A stretch of DNA of 64,000 bases, from positions 186,001 through 250,000 of the forward strand of contig JBJMQS010000036.1 in assembly GCA_045802605.1 (NCBI GenBank), read 5' to 3'. The notes beneath the pieces were generated by a model. The model saw nothing but the letters and a program-made list of their open reading frames with translations. It had not been told where the DNA came from and did no database searches. How positions within the stretch are numbered: the stretch's first letter is position 1; each line of letters opens with the position of its first letter. Of the stretch, positions 26,050-35,641 are shown piece by piece. A program made the translations under genes and the position numbers. The DNA comes from JBJMQS01 sp045802605 (lineage in GTDB: Bacteria > Planctomycetota > Planctomycetia > Gemmatales > Gemmataceae).

Positions 26050-27452
26050 GGTTCGAATGTAGTTTCCGTTATGTTTGTTTCTGCTTTTGGTAGTTTGGGC
26101 GGCGGGGTTTGACGGCGATTGTCAGGGTCGAAGAGGCGGCAGCCATCGTCCCGCGTGAAAACCGGATTGGATGAGCCGATCAGATCGCCTTTATTATCGA
26201 CGCGGTCAACTCCAATGAAGTAGACGATTCGCCCACCGGAAACAGTCTTCCATCGCAGCGGTTTGCCGTCGAATGGATCGAGCGGGATTTTTGCGAGCAA
26301 CTTATTCTTAACGAGATCATCCAATGTTTCGGGCCATTTATTGAACTTGATGCGGTAACGTTCGGCCGCTAACGCGGCGATCATTGCGCTCACAAATGCG
26401 TTTCGCCGCGCGGATACGCGCATGACTATGGGTACGTTCTTTGGTTTCGCCAGCAAAGACATCTTTTGCGTCGCGCGCTCAAGGTCGTCCGTTGCATCGC
26501 ACCAGGTTTCGGTAGGTTGGTGAATGATCCCAATGATCTGATTCATGTACCGTAGATAGTCGGCCTCATCATGGTTCGCTCCCCCTGGCAAATAAAAGAG
26601 GTAATCTCGCCACGTGTTCGTCATGGCAGCGGGTGATGAACCCGGGTGCCATTTGAGATATTCAAACTGGCCAAATCCCCAGCCGCGCTCGCCGCGCAAC
26701 CCCCACAAAGCAATTGGTTCCGTTTCGAGCAGCTCAAGTTCGTGCTGCAGTTTGGCCAGTGTTGCGTCGTCGGTTTCGCATTGTGCCAGAAATCGCTCGA
26801 TCCGGCCGACGCTAGAGATGTCTATGGCGATACGGATGAGTAAGGAAATCAAAAATGGTTCATCGCCGATCGATCGGCCGACGTTCAGTCCGGCGAGGAG
26901 GCGATCCACGGCCCCTGGAACGTCATTCGCTTCCAGCCGGTCATAAAGATCGAGCCGCTGCAAGTCGAGCGGCTTGCGAGCTGTCATCGAAGCCGCCGGC
27001 AAGGCATTAGTCGGGTTGGGCGTGATGGTCAAAGGAAATCGACCGCGCGGCATGTTGCTCAGTTTGCGGAACTCGGCCAAAGCCTCGGGGTTTGCGGCCA
27101 GGATCGCTTGAGCTTGTGCGAGCTCATCGGGTCGCAGCCGCCATTCCGGATGGTCACGGTAGTCATCGAGGTTCAGCGCATCGATTTGCTTTTGATTGCG
27201 GATAAGTGCAATGCCCTTCTGAATCACAAGGGCCGAGTTTTCGCTGTCGGGAATGACGGCTCGTGCCGCTTCGATTTCTTCCAACCGCCAACCCGGATCG
27301 AGCGCATCGGTCTCCGCGATCGCACGGTTCAGTTCGGAGTTGGCAAGGAAGAAGAGGAAAGAGAGGATGACGGCGACAGCGAACAGAGCGTACAGCCCCC
27401 ACCGCCAGCGGCGGCGTTTCTTCGGTGGTGCCTCGCTCGCAACCAAGGTCAT
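26046..27452 (-). CDS. Single-pass membrane protein of unknown function, 468 aa
   Basis: From the ATG at 27452 the protein begins with a basic stretch (PPKKRRRWRW) and one membrane helix (about 17-38; GLYALFAVAVILSFLFFLAN). A large extracytoplasmic domain of about 430 residues follows, largely helical. I do not recognise the family; planctomycetes carry many such proteins. The open frame extends to 27533, but those residues (SGGVYPRRAYNG) come from the neighbouring palindromic repeat. It overlaps the NPCBM gene by 4 bp. Confidence 0.8.
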   Translation of the reverse strand: MTLVASEAPPKKRRRWRWGLYALFAVAVILSFLFFLANSELNRAIAETDALDPGWRLEEIEAARAVIPDSENSALVIQKGIALIRNQKQIDALNLDDYRDHPEWRLRPDELAQAQAILAANPEALAEFRKLSNMPRGRFPLTITPNPTNALPAASMTARKPLDLQRLDLYDRLEANDVPGAVDRLLAGLNVGRSIGDEPFLISLLIRIAIDISSVGRIERFLAQCETDDATLAKLQHELELLETEPIALWGLRGERGWGFGQFEYLKWHPGSSPAAMTNTWRDYLFYLPGGANHDEADYLRYMNQIIGIIHQPTETWCDATDDLERATQKMSLLAKPKNVPIVMRVSARRNAFVSAMIAALAAERYRIKFNKWPETLDDLVKNKLLAKIPLDPFDGKPLRWKTVSGGRIVYFIGVDRVDNKGDLIGSSNPVFTRDDGCRLFDPDNRRQTPPPKLPKAETNITETTFEP

Positions 27453-27483
27453 GTGTGGAATTCCTAGCTGTTGGCCATTGTAA

Positions 27484-27564
27484 GCACGGCGGGGATAAAC
27501 CCCGCCGCTCCTTAATACCAAATCAAAACACACAAAGAGCGGCGGGGTTTATCCCCGCCGTGCG
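27484..27564. repeat. Palindromic repeat, GGCGGGGTTTATCCCCGCC type (copy 1)
   Basis: The left arm (27484-27512) and the right arm (27536-27564) pair nearly perfectly, each arm itself containing a short hairpin. A second copy lies at 35873-35939. It sits between divergent genes, upstream of the membrane protein start. Confidence 0.8.
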
Positions 27565-27689
27565 CCCCCAAAATGCCAGAACCCTCATGGTCCGTTGCGC
27601 GCAAGTTACACACCGCCCGCCTTTTCCACTCCGGACTCGTCTTGCTCGGGTACAATTGCACTGCGTCCCGTTGACGCCGGAGTGCGTTT

Positions 27690-30600
27690 ATGTCGATCGT
27701 GCAGGAACCGCGGGCCAAGCCGAAATACGAGGCGTTTCTCGATTCGCGGCTCGATTCGGCCGCTGTGCAGGTGCGTTGGGCCGACATCGGCGTCGGGGCC
27801 ATTGGCCTGTTCGCGTTCACGCTCGCCTACGGCCTGGTCATGGTGCTGGCCGACCGTTGGCTGCATCTGCCCGCGATCGCCCGCCAACTGGGCCTCGTCG
27901 CATTCATTGCCGGCGCGGTGTGGTACATCCGCCGGGTATTGCTCACGCCGATTCGGAGCCAGGTCAATCCGTATTACGCCGCGCGCAAAGTCGAGCACGT
28001 CATGCCCGAGGCGAAAAACAGCCTCGTCAACTGGCTTGATCTGCGCGATCGGCCGCTCGCCGAACCGATTCGCGATGCGCTGGGCCGCAAAGCCGCGGGT
28101 GATTTGAGCCACGCCAATCTGAACGAAGCCATCAAGGATCGCCGGCTTTCGCGCTCGGGCGCGGTTGCCGGCATGCTCACGGTGACCCTCATCGTGGTGC
28201 TGGCGATCCTTCGGCCGACGCAATTCTTCTCGCTCGTTGAACGAACCTTCTTGCCGTTCACTTCAACGGCCATTGCGGCTCAAACGCAGATCACGCTTGT
28301 CGAGCCCAAAGGCGGCGACGTCGCGGTGCCCGTGCATCACTCGGTGACCATGCGTGTGGAAGTCGATGGCCGGCTGCCAAAAGCGGACTCGGCCGATGCG
28401 CTGCGATTACGCATGCGCTATCAGGCGGGCGATCCGGTGTGGGAGGAGCGCAAGCTCGAGCAATCCGATCGGCCCAGCGAATGGATGACCCGCGTGGCGT
28501 CGGCCCAGGTGCGCACCGGTTTCGAATATCAGATCGTCGGCGGCGACGCGGCCACGCCGATTTACAAAGTGCGGGTCATCGCCAAGCCGCTCGTCAGCGA
28601 TTTCGAGGTCACGTACAAGTATCGGCCGTATCTCCATTACACCGACGATGTGCGGGCCGACCCGAATCTCTCGGCCGTGCACGGAACGCAGGTTACGCTG
28701 CTCGCCAAGACCAATCGCCAGGTGCGGGCCGGCATTTTGAAGTTCACGCCGAACGAAGGCGCTCCGCCGCCGCCGCTCGCCGCGGAGATGATGCCGGCAC
28801 GGCCCGACACGCTGAAGTTCGTCTTCCCGCTCGATCAGTCGGGCAAGTACCGCTTGCAGTTCACCGCGGCCGATGGCGAGCCGAGCGACGAGACGCTACC
28901 GTTCGACATCAACGTGCTGCCCGATTTGCCGCCGAAGGTGGAGATCACCAAGAAGGCCGCCGAACGTGCCGCGCCCAATGGAATTCTCTTTATCAATGGC
29001 CGCGCGACGGATGACTTTGGTCTCACCAAGGCTCGGCTCGTCTTCCGAATGTATGGCGCGGAGGGCGCGACGCCCGAGCCGTTGCAGCCCGTCGCTTGCG
29101 CCGAGAAGTTGTTGGCTCGAACCGATGGAAAATTCCCGCGGCTCTTGGAATTGAAGGAAGCGGTGCCGCTGGATTCGCTGCGCGACGCGGCCGGTGCTAA
29201 GGTAACTTGGCAGCCGAAGATGCAAATCGAATACGCTTTCGAGGTCGAAGACAACTACGACAATCCGTCGCCGCAACTGGGCCGGTCGAAGTTCGAGAAG
29301 GTGACGATTGGCGAGCCGCTGCCGCCACAGGAGCAGAAGCAGCAGCAAGAGGCCGCGGACAAGGTGAAGCAGGAGCAACAGCAAGAACAGCCGCAAGAAA
29401 ATCCGGCCGACCAGCAGAAGCCCGGCCAGGCGAAGCCGGACGAGCACCCCAAGGACAAAGGCGAACAACAACCGCAGGACAAAGACCAATCGCAAAGCCA
29501 GGAACAGAATCAACAGCAAAAGCCGTTGACGCCGGAAGAGAAGCAGACGCTCGACGCGGCGAAGAACCTCGACAATGCGATTCGCGATGCGGAGCAGAAC
29601 CCGCTGCCACCGCAGGCGAACCCTCCGCAACAACAAAATCCGCAACCACCACAGAATCAACAACCGCAACAGCCTCAGCAGCCACACAACAAGCCGCAGC
29701 AACAGCAGAAGGAAAAGATTCCGAACCAGCCGCAGGACAAGAGCGGCAAGACCGGCGGGCAGAGTCAGCCGCAAAACCAGCCGCAAGGCAACGAAAATTC
29801 CGGCGAGCAATCGGGCACGGGCCAGCAACAGAAGCCGAACGCCAATCAACAACAGCCGCCCGGCCAATCAAATCAGCGACAGCAAAAGCCGGATGGCAGC
29901 GGCGCGCAAGGCAATCAACAGAATAAACCGGACAACAAACAGAACCAGTCGCCGCAACAAAAAGGCACGGACAATCAGCCGAAGCCCGGTGGCGAAGGCG
30001 ACCAGCAGAAATCCGGCAACGAACAGAAACAATCTCCGAAGGAAAAAGGCGATAACCAGAAGGGCAATCAAGAAAAGTCAGGCAACGAGCAAAAGCAACA
30101 TCCCGAAAACGGTGGCAACGACAATCAATCGAAATCCGGGTCGCAACCCGGTGAACAAAAGAACCAGCCCGGCACCGACCCGAAGCAATCGAACACACAA
30201 CAAAAGCCCGGCGACGGTGCCAAGCAAGCCGAACAAAAGCAGGGCGATAAGCCGGGCGAGGGGAACCAACAAGCCGGCCAGCCGCAATCCAAAGATGGCA
30301 ATAAGCCCAGCGAGGGCCAGAAGGGCAATCAACCACAGACAAAAGGCAAAGAGCCCAACGGCGACAAGTCCGACCAACAGAGCGCCGAAAAGGGTCGGCC
30401 GAAGCCCGATCAGCAAAAGGGCGAGAATGGCAATCCGGGCCAGCCAAAGTCTGAGAACGGTCAGCCAAAAGCAGATCAGCAAAAAGGCGAAGGCGGCAAA
30501 CAAGAGCCAGGCAATCAGGGTCAACCAACGGGTGATCAACAAAAAGGCGAAAACGGTCAGCCGAAGGCTGATGGCAGTCAGCCGAAATCTGATAGCGGAC

Positions 30601-31937
30601 AGCCGAAAGCCGATGTGAAGCAGCCGAGCGAGGGCCAGTCCGCCGACCGCAAGGACAAGACTGACCGCACCGGCGAGCAACCCGGTCAGCGTCAAGGCAC
30701 GAAGCCCAACGATCAGGATCCGAAGACCAGCCCCGGTAAGGGCCAGGCCGAGGGAGGCAAAGGTTCCTCCGAGCGCGGCGGGCAAAAACCGAACGGCGAA
30801 AAGAACACCAAAGCGGAGAAGGAAGCCAAGAGCGGCGCGAGCGATCCGAACGCCAAGCCCGGCGACAAGCAGAAGTCCGACACGCCGCACGCCGAGGGCG
30901 GCCAGGGAAATCCAAACGAGAAGCGCGAGCCCGGCACCGATAGCAAGGGTGCGAAGCCGGACACGAGCAAATCAAACGAGCCCGGCAAGCGCGAAGACAT
31001 GCCGGCGGGCACCAAGGGCGAGAAGCGCGAGGGTTCGGGCAAGCCGAAACCCGAAGACATTCAGAAGATGATCGACGATTACAAGAAGGCCGATCCGCAC
31101 ACGAAAAAGCAAATCACTGACAAGCTCGCCGACAAGGCGAAGAACGGGTCTACGCCGCAGGAGCGCGAGGCGGCCCAGGAAGCGATGGAAGAGTGCCGCG
31201 GCGAGGAAACGAGCAAGGCCGGCAACAAGCCGAAGGACAACGCTCAGACCAAGCCGGGCGAGAAAGTTTCACCCGATAAGCCCGGCTCCGCGCCCAACGA
31301 CCAGACGCAAGAGCAGGGCAAGCCCGGTGAGAAAGTCGATCCGACCAAGCAACCGAAGCCCGGCGAAGATCCGAATGCACAACCCAACGATCAACACAAA
31401 GGTGAGGGCGAACCGAAAAAAGGCGATCAACAAAACGGCGAGGCTGACAATCAGTCAAAACCCGAAAGTGGAAAGCCGAAAGACGAAAGCGGTGAGCAGA
31501 ACGGCAAACAGCCCGGCCCCGGCAAAGCTGGCGGCGATCAACCGGGCGACATTGACCCCACGCCCGGCGAAGGCCTCGCCGATCCGAACAAGAACTTCCT
31601 GGCCAAGTCCGGCGACCTGCAACTTGAGAACTTCCGCAAGAAGGTCGATCGCAAAGTGCTCGACAAAGCCAAGATGAGCGAAGCCGAGTATCAGGAATTC
31701 CTGAAGGCCTACGAGAAGCTCGTGCAGAAGACGAAGGAAGAAGCCAAGGCCCAACCCGGCGACCGCGTCCGCGGCGAAGCCAAAGGCAGTTCGGCCGCCA
31801 ACTCCGGCGCAAAGAAGGTCGAAGGCCAAGCCAATGGCCCCAAAGTGGACCGCGGCAACCGCGGCCAAGCGCCTGCCGATGTGCGTGATCAATATCGCGA
31901 GTTCACCGAGAAGCAATCGAAGGAAGAGAAGAAGTAG
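27690..31937 (+). CDS. Giant membrane-associated protein with a disordered Q/K/P/G/N-rich region
   Basis: A 1415-residue protein. Two membrane helices (about 33-53 and 64-85) and a third at about 155-172 are followed by a folded region of about 380 residues containing Ig-like or DUF4175-like strands (LVSDFEVTYKYRPYLHYTDD). Residues from about 550 to 1290 are low complexity, built from Gln, Lys, Pro, Gly, Asn, Asp and Glu in short units such as KPGEGQ and QKGENGQPK. A short conserved-looking helical tail follows (DLQLENFRKKVDRKVL). Planctomycetes have proteins of this layout. The function is not known. Confidence 0.82.
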   Translation: MSIVQEPRAKPKYEAFLDSRLDSAAVQVRWADIGVGAIGLFAFTLAYGLVMVLADRWLHLPAIARQLGLVAFIAGAVWYIRRVLLTPIRSQVNPYYAARKVEHVMPEAKNSLVNWLDLRDRPLAEPIRDALGRKAAGDLSHANLNEAIKDRRLSRSGAVAGMLTVTLIVVLAILRPTQFFSLVERTFLPFTSTAIAAQTQITLVEPKGGDVAVPVHHSVTMRVEVDGRLPKADSADALRLRMRYQAGDPVWEERKLEQSDRPSEWMTRVASAQVRTGFEYQIVGGDAATPIYKVRVIAKPLVSDFEVTYKYRPYLHYTDDVRADPNLSAVHGTQVTLLAKTNRQVRAGILKFTPNEGAPPPPLAAEMMPARPDTLKFVFPLDQSGKYRLQFTAADGEPSDETLPFDINVLPDLPPKVEITKKAAERAAPNGILFINGRATDDFGLTKARLVFRMYGAEGATPEPLQPVACAEKLLARTDGKFPRLLELKEAVPLDSLRDAAGAKVTWQPKMQIEYAFEVEDNYDNPSPQLGRSKFEKVTIGEPLPPQEQKQQQEAADKVKQEQQQEQPQENPADQQKPGQAKPDEHPKDKGEQQPQDKDQSQSQEQNQQQKPLTPEEKQTLDAAKNLDNAIRDAEQNPLPPQANPPQQQNPQPPQNQQPQQPQQPHNKPQQQQKEKIPNQPQDKSGKTGGQSQPQNQPQGNENSGEQSGTGQQQKPNANQQQPPGQSNQRQQKPDGSGAQGNQQNKPDNKQNQSPQQKGTDNQPKPGGEGDQQKSGNEQKQSPKEKGDNQKGNQEKSGNEQKQHPENGGNDNQSKSGSQPGEQKNQPGTDPKQSNTQQKPGDGAKQAEQKQGDKPGEGNQQAGQPQSKDGNKPSEGQKGNQPQTKGKEPNGDKSDQQSAEKGRPKPDQQKGENGNPGQPKSENGQPKADQQKGEGGKQEPGNQGQPTGDQQKGENGQPKADGSQPKSDSGQPKADVKQPSEGQSADRKDKTDRTGEQPGQRQGTKPNDQDPKTSPGKGQAEGGKGSSERGGQKPNGEKNTKAEKEAKSGASDPNAKPGDKQKSDTPHAEGGQGNPNEKREPGTDSKGAKPDTSKSNEPGKREDMPAGTKGEKREGSGKPKPEDIQKMIDDYKKADPHTKKQITDKLADKAKNGSTPQEREAAQEAMEECRGEETSKAGNKPKDNAQTKPGEKVSPDKPGSAPNDQTQEQGKPGEKVDPTKQPKPGEDPNAQPNDQHKGEGEPKKGDQQNGEADNQSKPESGKPKDESGEQNGKQPGPGKAGGDQPGDIDPTPGEGLADPNKNFLAKSGDLQLENFRKKVDRKVLDKAKMSEAEYQEFLKAYEKLVQKTKEEAKAQPGDRVRGEAKGSSAANSGAKKVEGQANGPKVDRGNRGQAPADVRDQYREFTEKQSKEEKK

Positions 31938-31987
31938 TTGTCAGTGGTCAGTTAAGGAGCGTCGAGGCGTCAGCCCAATTCTTTCTT

Positions 31988-32016
31988 CGTTCCCAAGCAG
32001 AGCTTGGGAACGAGGA
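31988..32016. repeat. Palindromic repeat, CGTTCCCAAGC type (copy 1)
   Basis: A short perfect palindrome TCGTTCCCAAGC-AGA-GCTTGGGAACGA. Related copies lie at 39011-39065, about 60499-60560 and 61262-61293. Confidence 0.75.
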
Positions 32017-32044
32017 AATGTTGAAAGCGCAACCGGGTCGTCGC

Positions 32045-32392
32045 ATGAAACTCGCTCGCCGCAAAACTATTGCATTTGCAACGCTCTTACTTGCATTTAG
32101 CTGCCTTGTCTCGTTTATCATTTTCGGACCGCATTCGCTTTCGATGAAGGACACGGAGCAAATCAAAACGGGAATGTCTTACGCACAGGTTGAGCATATT
32201 TTGGGGAATCCTGTCCTCGGTGGACCACCTTTCGTGGCCGGACGAACACTGCAAGCTTGTTGCTGGTACACGTCAGATGGCGAAGTTTGGTTTTATTTCG
32301 ACGATGATGGGAAAGTGAAAACTAGAACCTTTAACTTGCAAGACGACTGGACAGCAATATATCGCCGTTTACTTTCGATCGCCGGTCTCTGA
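32045..32392 (+). CDS. Small membrane-anchored protein, SmpA/BamE-like fold
   Basis: A 115-residue protein with an N-terminal membrane helix or signal (about 6-26; IAFATLLLAFSCLVSFII). The following IKTGMSYAQVEHILGNP motif is that of the SmpA/OmlA (BamE) domain, and the C-terminal strand pair (WYTSDGEVWFYFDDDGKVKTRTF) fits. The open frame continues to 32018, but those codons are from a palindromic repeat; ATG 32045 is the better start. Function in outer-membrane assembly is possible but not shown. It is AT-richer than its neighbours. Confidence 0.75.
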   Translation: MKLARRKTIAFATLLLAFSCLVSFIIFGPHSLSMKDTEQIKTGMSYAQVEHILGNPVLGGPPFVAGRTLQACCWYTSDGEVWFYFDDDGKVKTRTFNLQDDWTAIYRRLLSIAGL

Positions 32393-32434
32393 TTCCCTTG
32401 CTTGCGCGTCAGGCTCCCGGCGTACAATCCCTCC

Positions 32435-34057
32435 ATGCCTTCCTCCCCGCGATACCTCGTTCCCTTCGATCCCAAACACACCGATCATCGGTTTGCCGAT
32501 GTGCTCGTCATTGGAGCGGGCATCGCGGGATTGAGGGCGGCACTTGCGGTGCCATCGCATCTCTCCGTGCTCGTTGTGACCAAGGATCGGATCAGCGAGA
32601 GTAATTCGTACTACGCTCAGGGCGGCATCGCGGGAGTGATGAGCCCGGAGGATGCCTTCGAGAATCACATCGAGGATACGCTCTCGGCTGGGGCGGGGTC
32701 GTGCGATCCTGAAGTTGTCGAGCATGTCGTTCGTGAAGCGCCCAAGTCGATCCAGGACCTCATTGACTGGGGTACACAGTTTGATCTCGAAGCGGGCCAG
32801 CTTGCGCTGACCCGTGAGGGCGGGCATAGTCATCGCCGGATAGTGCATGCCTTGGGTGATAGCACCGGCTGGGAGGTCATGCGGGCGATCATCGCCAAAG
32901 CGAAGCAAACGCCCAACGTGACGATCTGGGACGACACATTCACGATTGACCTCACCACGCATCAGGGAGCTTGTGTCGGTGCCATCCTCGCCCGGCCCAG
33001 TGGCCAAAAATTACTGGTCTGGGCCAAGCAGACGATTCTCGCCTCCGGCGGCGCGGGCCAGGTATACCGCGAGACCACCAATCCTCCGGTCGCCACCGGC
33101 GACGGCATCGCGGCTGCCTGGCGAGCCGGGGCGGAAGTGCGCGATCTGGAATTCATGCAGTTCCACCCCACGGTGCTTTATGTCGCCGGGTCGGCGCGAT
33201 TCCTCATCACGGAGGCCGTGCGTGGCGAAGGGGCGTATCTGCGCGACCGCGATGGCAAGCGCTTTATGCTCGACGTCGATCCGCGGGCCGAGCGGGCGAC
33301 CCGCGACATTGTCGCCCGGGCAATCTTCGCGACCATGCAGCGCACGCAATACCCGAACGTCTATCTCGATCTATCGCACCTCGATCCGAATCTTGTGCAT
33401 CAGCGATTCCCGGGCATCAGCAAAGTGTGCGCTCAGTTCGGCCTCGACATCACCCGCGACCGCATCCCCGTCCGGCCCGGCGCTCATTACACCATCGGCG
33501 GTGTGACGATCGATCGCAACGGCGCGACCACGGTGCCGGGCCTCTGGGCGGCCGGTGAAGTGTCGTCCAGTGGCCTGCACGGCGCGAATCGGCTGGCGTC
33601 GAACTCGCTGCTGGAAGGGCTGGTGTTCGGCGAATCGTGTGGACGATTGGCGGGCGAGTTGGCGGCGAAGACGCCAGATGATTTGCAAGTCCCTCCAGTA
33701 GGTCCTGCTTGCCGAGCGGGACCGGTCCCGCCCGGCAGGCGGGACCTACTCGATGCCCAAGACATCACCAACGCCCTTCGGAGTCTGATGACCCGGCAAA
33801 TGGGCATCGTCCGCGAGGCCCCGAGTTTGGCCGAGGCCCAGGGCAACGTCGATTTTTGGTGCCAATATGTGTTGCCGCGGGTGTTTGAGAATCGGGAAGA
33901 GTGGGAGTTGCAAAATCTCCTCGCGCTGGCCCGGCTCATGATCATCGCGGCCACCGAGCGCAACGAATCCCGCGGCGCCCACTTCCGCGGCGACTTCCCC
34001 GAGCGCGACGATGCGAACTGGCAGAGGCATATGACAAGTCCAAGAAGAGAAGATTGA
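32435..34057 (+). CDS. nadB: L-aspartate oxidase, with an in-frame palindromic insertion
   Basis: It oxidises L-aspartate to iminoaspartate, the first step of NAD biosynthesis. The 540-residue protein has the FAD-binding VIGAGIAGLRAA near the N-terminus, the substrate loop YYAQGGIAG, the catalytic region EFMQFHPTVLY and ANRLASNSLLEGL. Residues about 421-439 (VGPACRAGPVPPGRRDL) are encoded by a 52-bp palindrome inserted in frame between the FAD domain and the C-terminal helical domain. The start ATG 32435 fits; TTG 32402 is also in frame. The TGA stop is inside a palindromic repeat. Confidence 0.93.
   Translation: MPSSPRYLVPFDPKHTDHRFADVLVIGAGIAGLRAALAVPSHLSVLVVTKDRISESNSYYAQGGIAGVMSPEDAFENHIEDTLSAGAGSCDPEVVEHVVREAPKSIQDLIDWGTQFDLEAGQLALTREGGHSHRRIVHALGDSTGWEVMRAIIAKAKQTPNVTIWDDTFTIDLTTHQGACVGAILARPSGQKLLVWAKQTILASGGAGQVYRETTNPPVATGDGIAAAWRAGAEVRDLEFMQFHPTVLYVAGSARFLITEAVRGEGAYLRDRDGKRFMLDVDPRAERATRDIVARAIFATMQRTQYPNVYLDLSHLDPNLVHQRFPGISKVCAQFGLDITRDRIPVRPGAHYTIGGVTIDRNGATTVPGLWAAGEVSSSGLHGANRLASNSLLEGLVFGESCGRLAGELAAKTPDDLQVPPVGPACRAGPVPPGRRDLLDAQDITNALRSLMTRQMGIVREAPSLAEAQGNVDFWCQYVLPRVFENREEWELQNLLALARLMIIAATERNESRGAHFRGDFPERDDANWQRHMTSPRRED
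33698..33749. repeat. In-frame palindrome within nadB, GTAGGTCC type
   Basis: Two directly abutting 26-bp arms (33698-33723 and 33724-33749) pair with 23 of 26 matches, most mismatches being C/T changes. A related inverted pair lies at 43369-43508. The reading frame of nadB passes straight through. Confidence 0.85.
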
Positions 34058-34146
34058 ACCGCAGAGAACGCAGAGAGCGCGGAGAAAAACAAAGAATTCC
34101 TCATCTTGCCTTCCTCTGCGTTCTCCGCGTTCTCTGCGGTTCAAAT
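34053..34146. terminator. 9-nt-unit palindromic repeat (copy 5)
   Basis: Arms ATTGAACCGCAGAGAACGCA and its complement flank a loop of ~25 bp. The nadB TGA stop lies in the left arm and glgC begins 20 bp after the right arm. Confidence 0.7.
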
Positions 34147-34165
34147 TTCTTCCTAAGATACCCCC

Positions 34166-35449
34166 ATGCGTGAAGTCCTGGGCCTCATTCTCGGTGGCGG
34201 ACGTGGGACGCGGCTCTATCCGCTGACCCGTTCCCGCTCCAAGCCAGCCGTGCCGGTCGGCGGCAAGTATCGCCTCATCGATATCCCGATCTCCAATTGC
34301 ATCAACAGCGGCATGCACCGCATTTACGTGGTCACGCAGTTCCTCTCCGTCAGCCTGCACAACCACGTCACCAACACCTACAAGTTCGACATGTTCAACC
34401 AGGGCTTCGTCGAGATCCTCGCGGCCCAGCAGACCAACGAAACGGCCGACTGGTACCAGGGCACGGCCGACGCCGTCCGGCAAAACCTGCGCTACATCGA
34501 CAACGAGGAATCCGAGGAAATTCTCGTCCTCTCCGGCGATCAGATTTATCGCATGGATTTTCGCGCGATGATTGAACGGCACCGCACGACCCGGGCGGAC
34601 GTGACAATCGCCGTTCTGCCGGTCGCGCGGGAAAACACTTCTCAGTTTGGCATTTTGAAAGTCGATTCAACGGGCCGGGTGTCGAGCTTTCTGGAGAAGC
34701 CGACTACGGAGGAGCAGCTCGCGCCGTTCACCGTCGGTGCGAACTTCATTCAATCGCAGGGCATCGAGCCGAAGGGCCGCGAGTTTCTGGCGAGTATGGG
34801 CATTTATCTGTTCAATCGCCAAACGCTGCGCGATCTTTTGCTGTCGCCGCCGCCCGCGACCGATTTCGGCAAAGAGGTGTTCCCGCGCTGTGTCCGCGAA
34901 GGCTATCACATCCAGACGCATCTTTTCGACGGCTTCTGGGAAGACCTGGGTACGGTGAAGTCGTACCACCAGTGCCACATGGACCTCACGGGCGACGATG
35001 CGCCGTTTCGTTTTCATTCGTCCGATGGCGTGATCTACACCCGGATGCGCAACCTTCCGCCGTCGCGGGTGGTGGGAGCCGTGCTCGATCACGCGATCGT
35101 TTCTGATGGCTGCATGATCAATGAAGGCGCTCACATCGAGCATTCGATCGTGGGAATTCGTAGCCGGATCGGCCGCAATGTTCGAATGAAAGAAGTGGTG
35201 ATGATCGGCGCGGACAAATATGACCGCGAGCCGGGGAAACCCTGTGCCGATGGCCGGCCCGCGATCGGCGTCGGTGACGATGCGGTGATCGAGCGAGCCA
35301 TTTTGGACAAGGATTGCCGGATCGGCGTCGGCGCGAAGATCACGAATGCGAAAAATATTCAGGAAGCCGAGGGCGAGAATTTCGTGATTCGCGAAGGCAT
35401 CGTGGTCATCCCGCGCGGGGCAGTCGTTCGCGATGGCGAAGTGATTTAG
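34166..35449 (+). CDS. glgC: Glucose-1-phosphate adenylyltransferase
   Basis: It makes ADP-glucose for glycogen synthesis. At 427 residues it has the standard layout: GGGRGTRLYPLT signature (residues 10-21), SKPAVPVGGKYRLIDIPISN, LSGDQIYRMDF with the catalytic Asp and the C-terminal left-handed beta-helix (VGIRSRIGRNVRMKEV). The start follows GATACCCCC after the repeat. There are no other glg genes nearby, so it is probably a single-gene unit. Confidence 0.96.
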   Translation: MREVLGLILGGGRGTRLYPLTRSRSKPAVPVGGKYRLIDIPISNCINSGMHRIYVVTQFLSVSLHNHVTNTYKFDMFNQGFVEILAAQQTNETADWYQGTADAVRQNLRYIDNEESEEILVLSGDQIYRMDFRAMIERHRTTRADVTIAVLPVARENTSQFGILKVDSTGRVSSFLEKPTTEEQLAPFTVGANFIQSQGIEPKGREFLASMGIYLFNRQTLRDLLLSPPPATDFGKEVFPRCVREGYHIQTHLFDGFWEDLGTVKSYHQCHMDLTGDDAPFRFHSSDGVIYTRMRNLPPSRVVGAVLDHAIVSDGCMINEGAHIEHSIVGIRSRIGRNVRMKEVVMIGADKYDREPGKPCADGRPAIGVGDDAVIERAILDKDCRIGVGAKITNAKNIQEAEGENFVIREGIVVIPRGAVVRDGEVI

Positions 35450-35460
35450 AATCAAAGCAA

Positions 35461-35559
35461 GAGTTCACCGCAGAGTACGCAGAGAGCGTTGAGAAAATAC
35501 CGAGAAGAAGTCTTTTCCGGTTTTCCTCAGCGCTCTCTGCGTACTCTGCGGTTAACTCT
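35461..35559. repeat. 9-nt-unit palindromic repeat (copy 6)
   Basis: Left and right arms of the CGCAGAGTACGCAGAGAGCG type pair around a loop of ~27 bp. It lies between glgC and the Pro-rich small protein. Confidence 0.7.
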
Positions 35560-35641
35560 TCGTATTTCTCGGCAAGTGATTTGCAGGTCAGTAGGGTTTC
35601 GTCCTTCCTCCAATCCGCGGCAATGCCGGAAGGAGCGGACC

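Noticed and set aside
29197..30975. 592-codon ORF antisense to the giant disordered protein
   Set aside because: It is rich in Cys, Ser and Arg with no domain, and is explained by codon bias of the low-complexity region on the plus strand.
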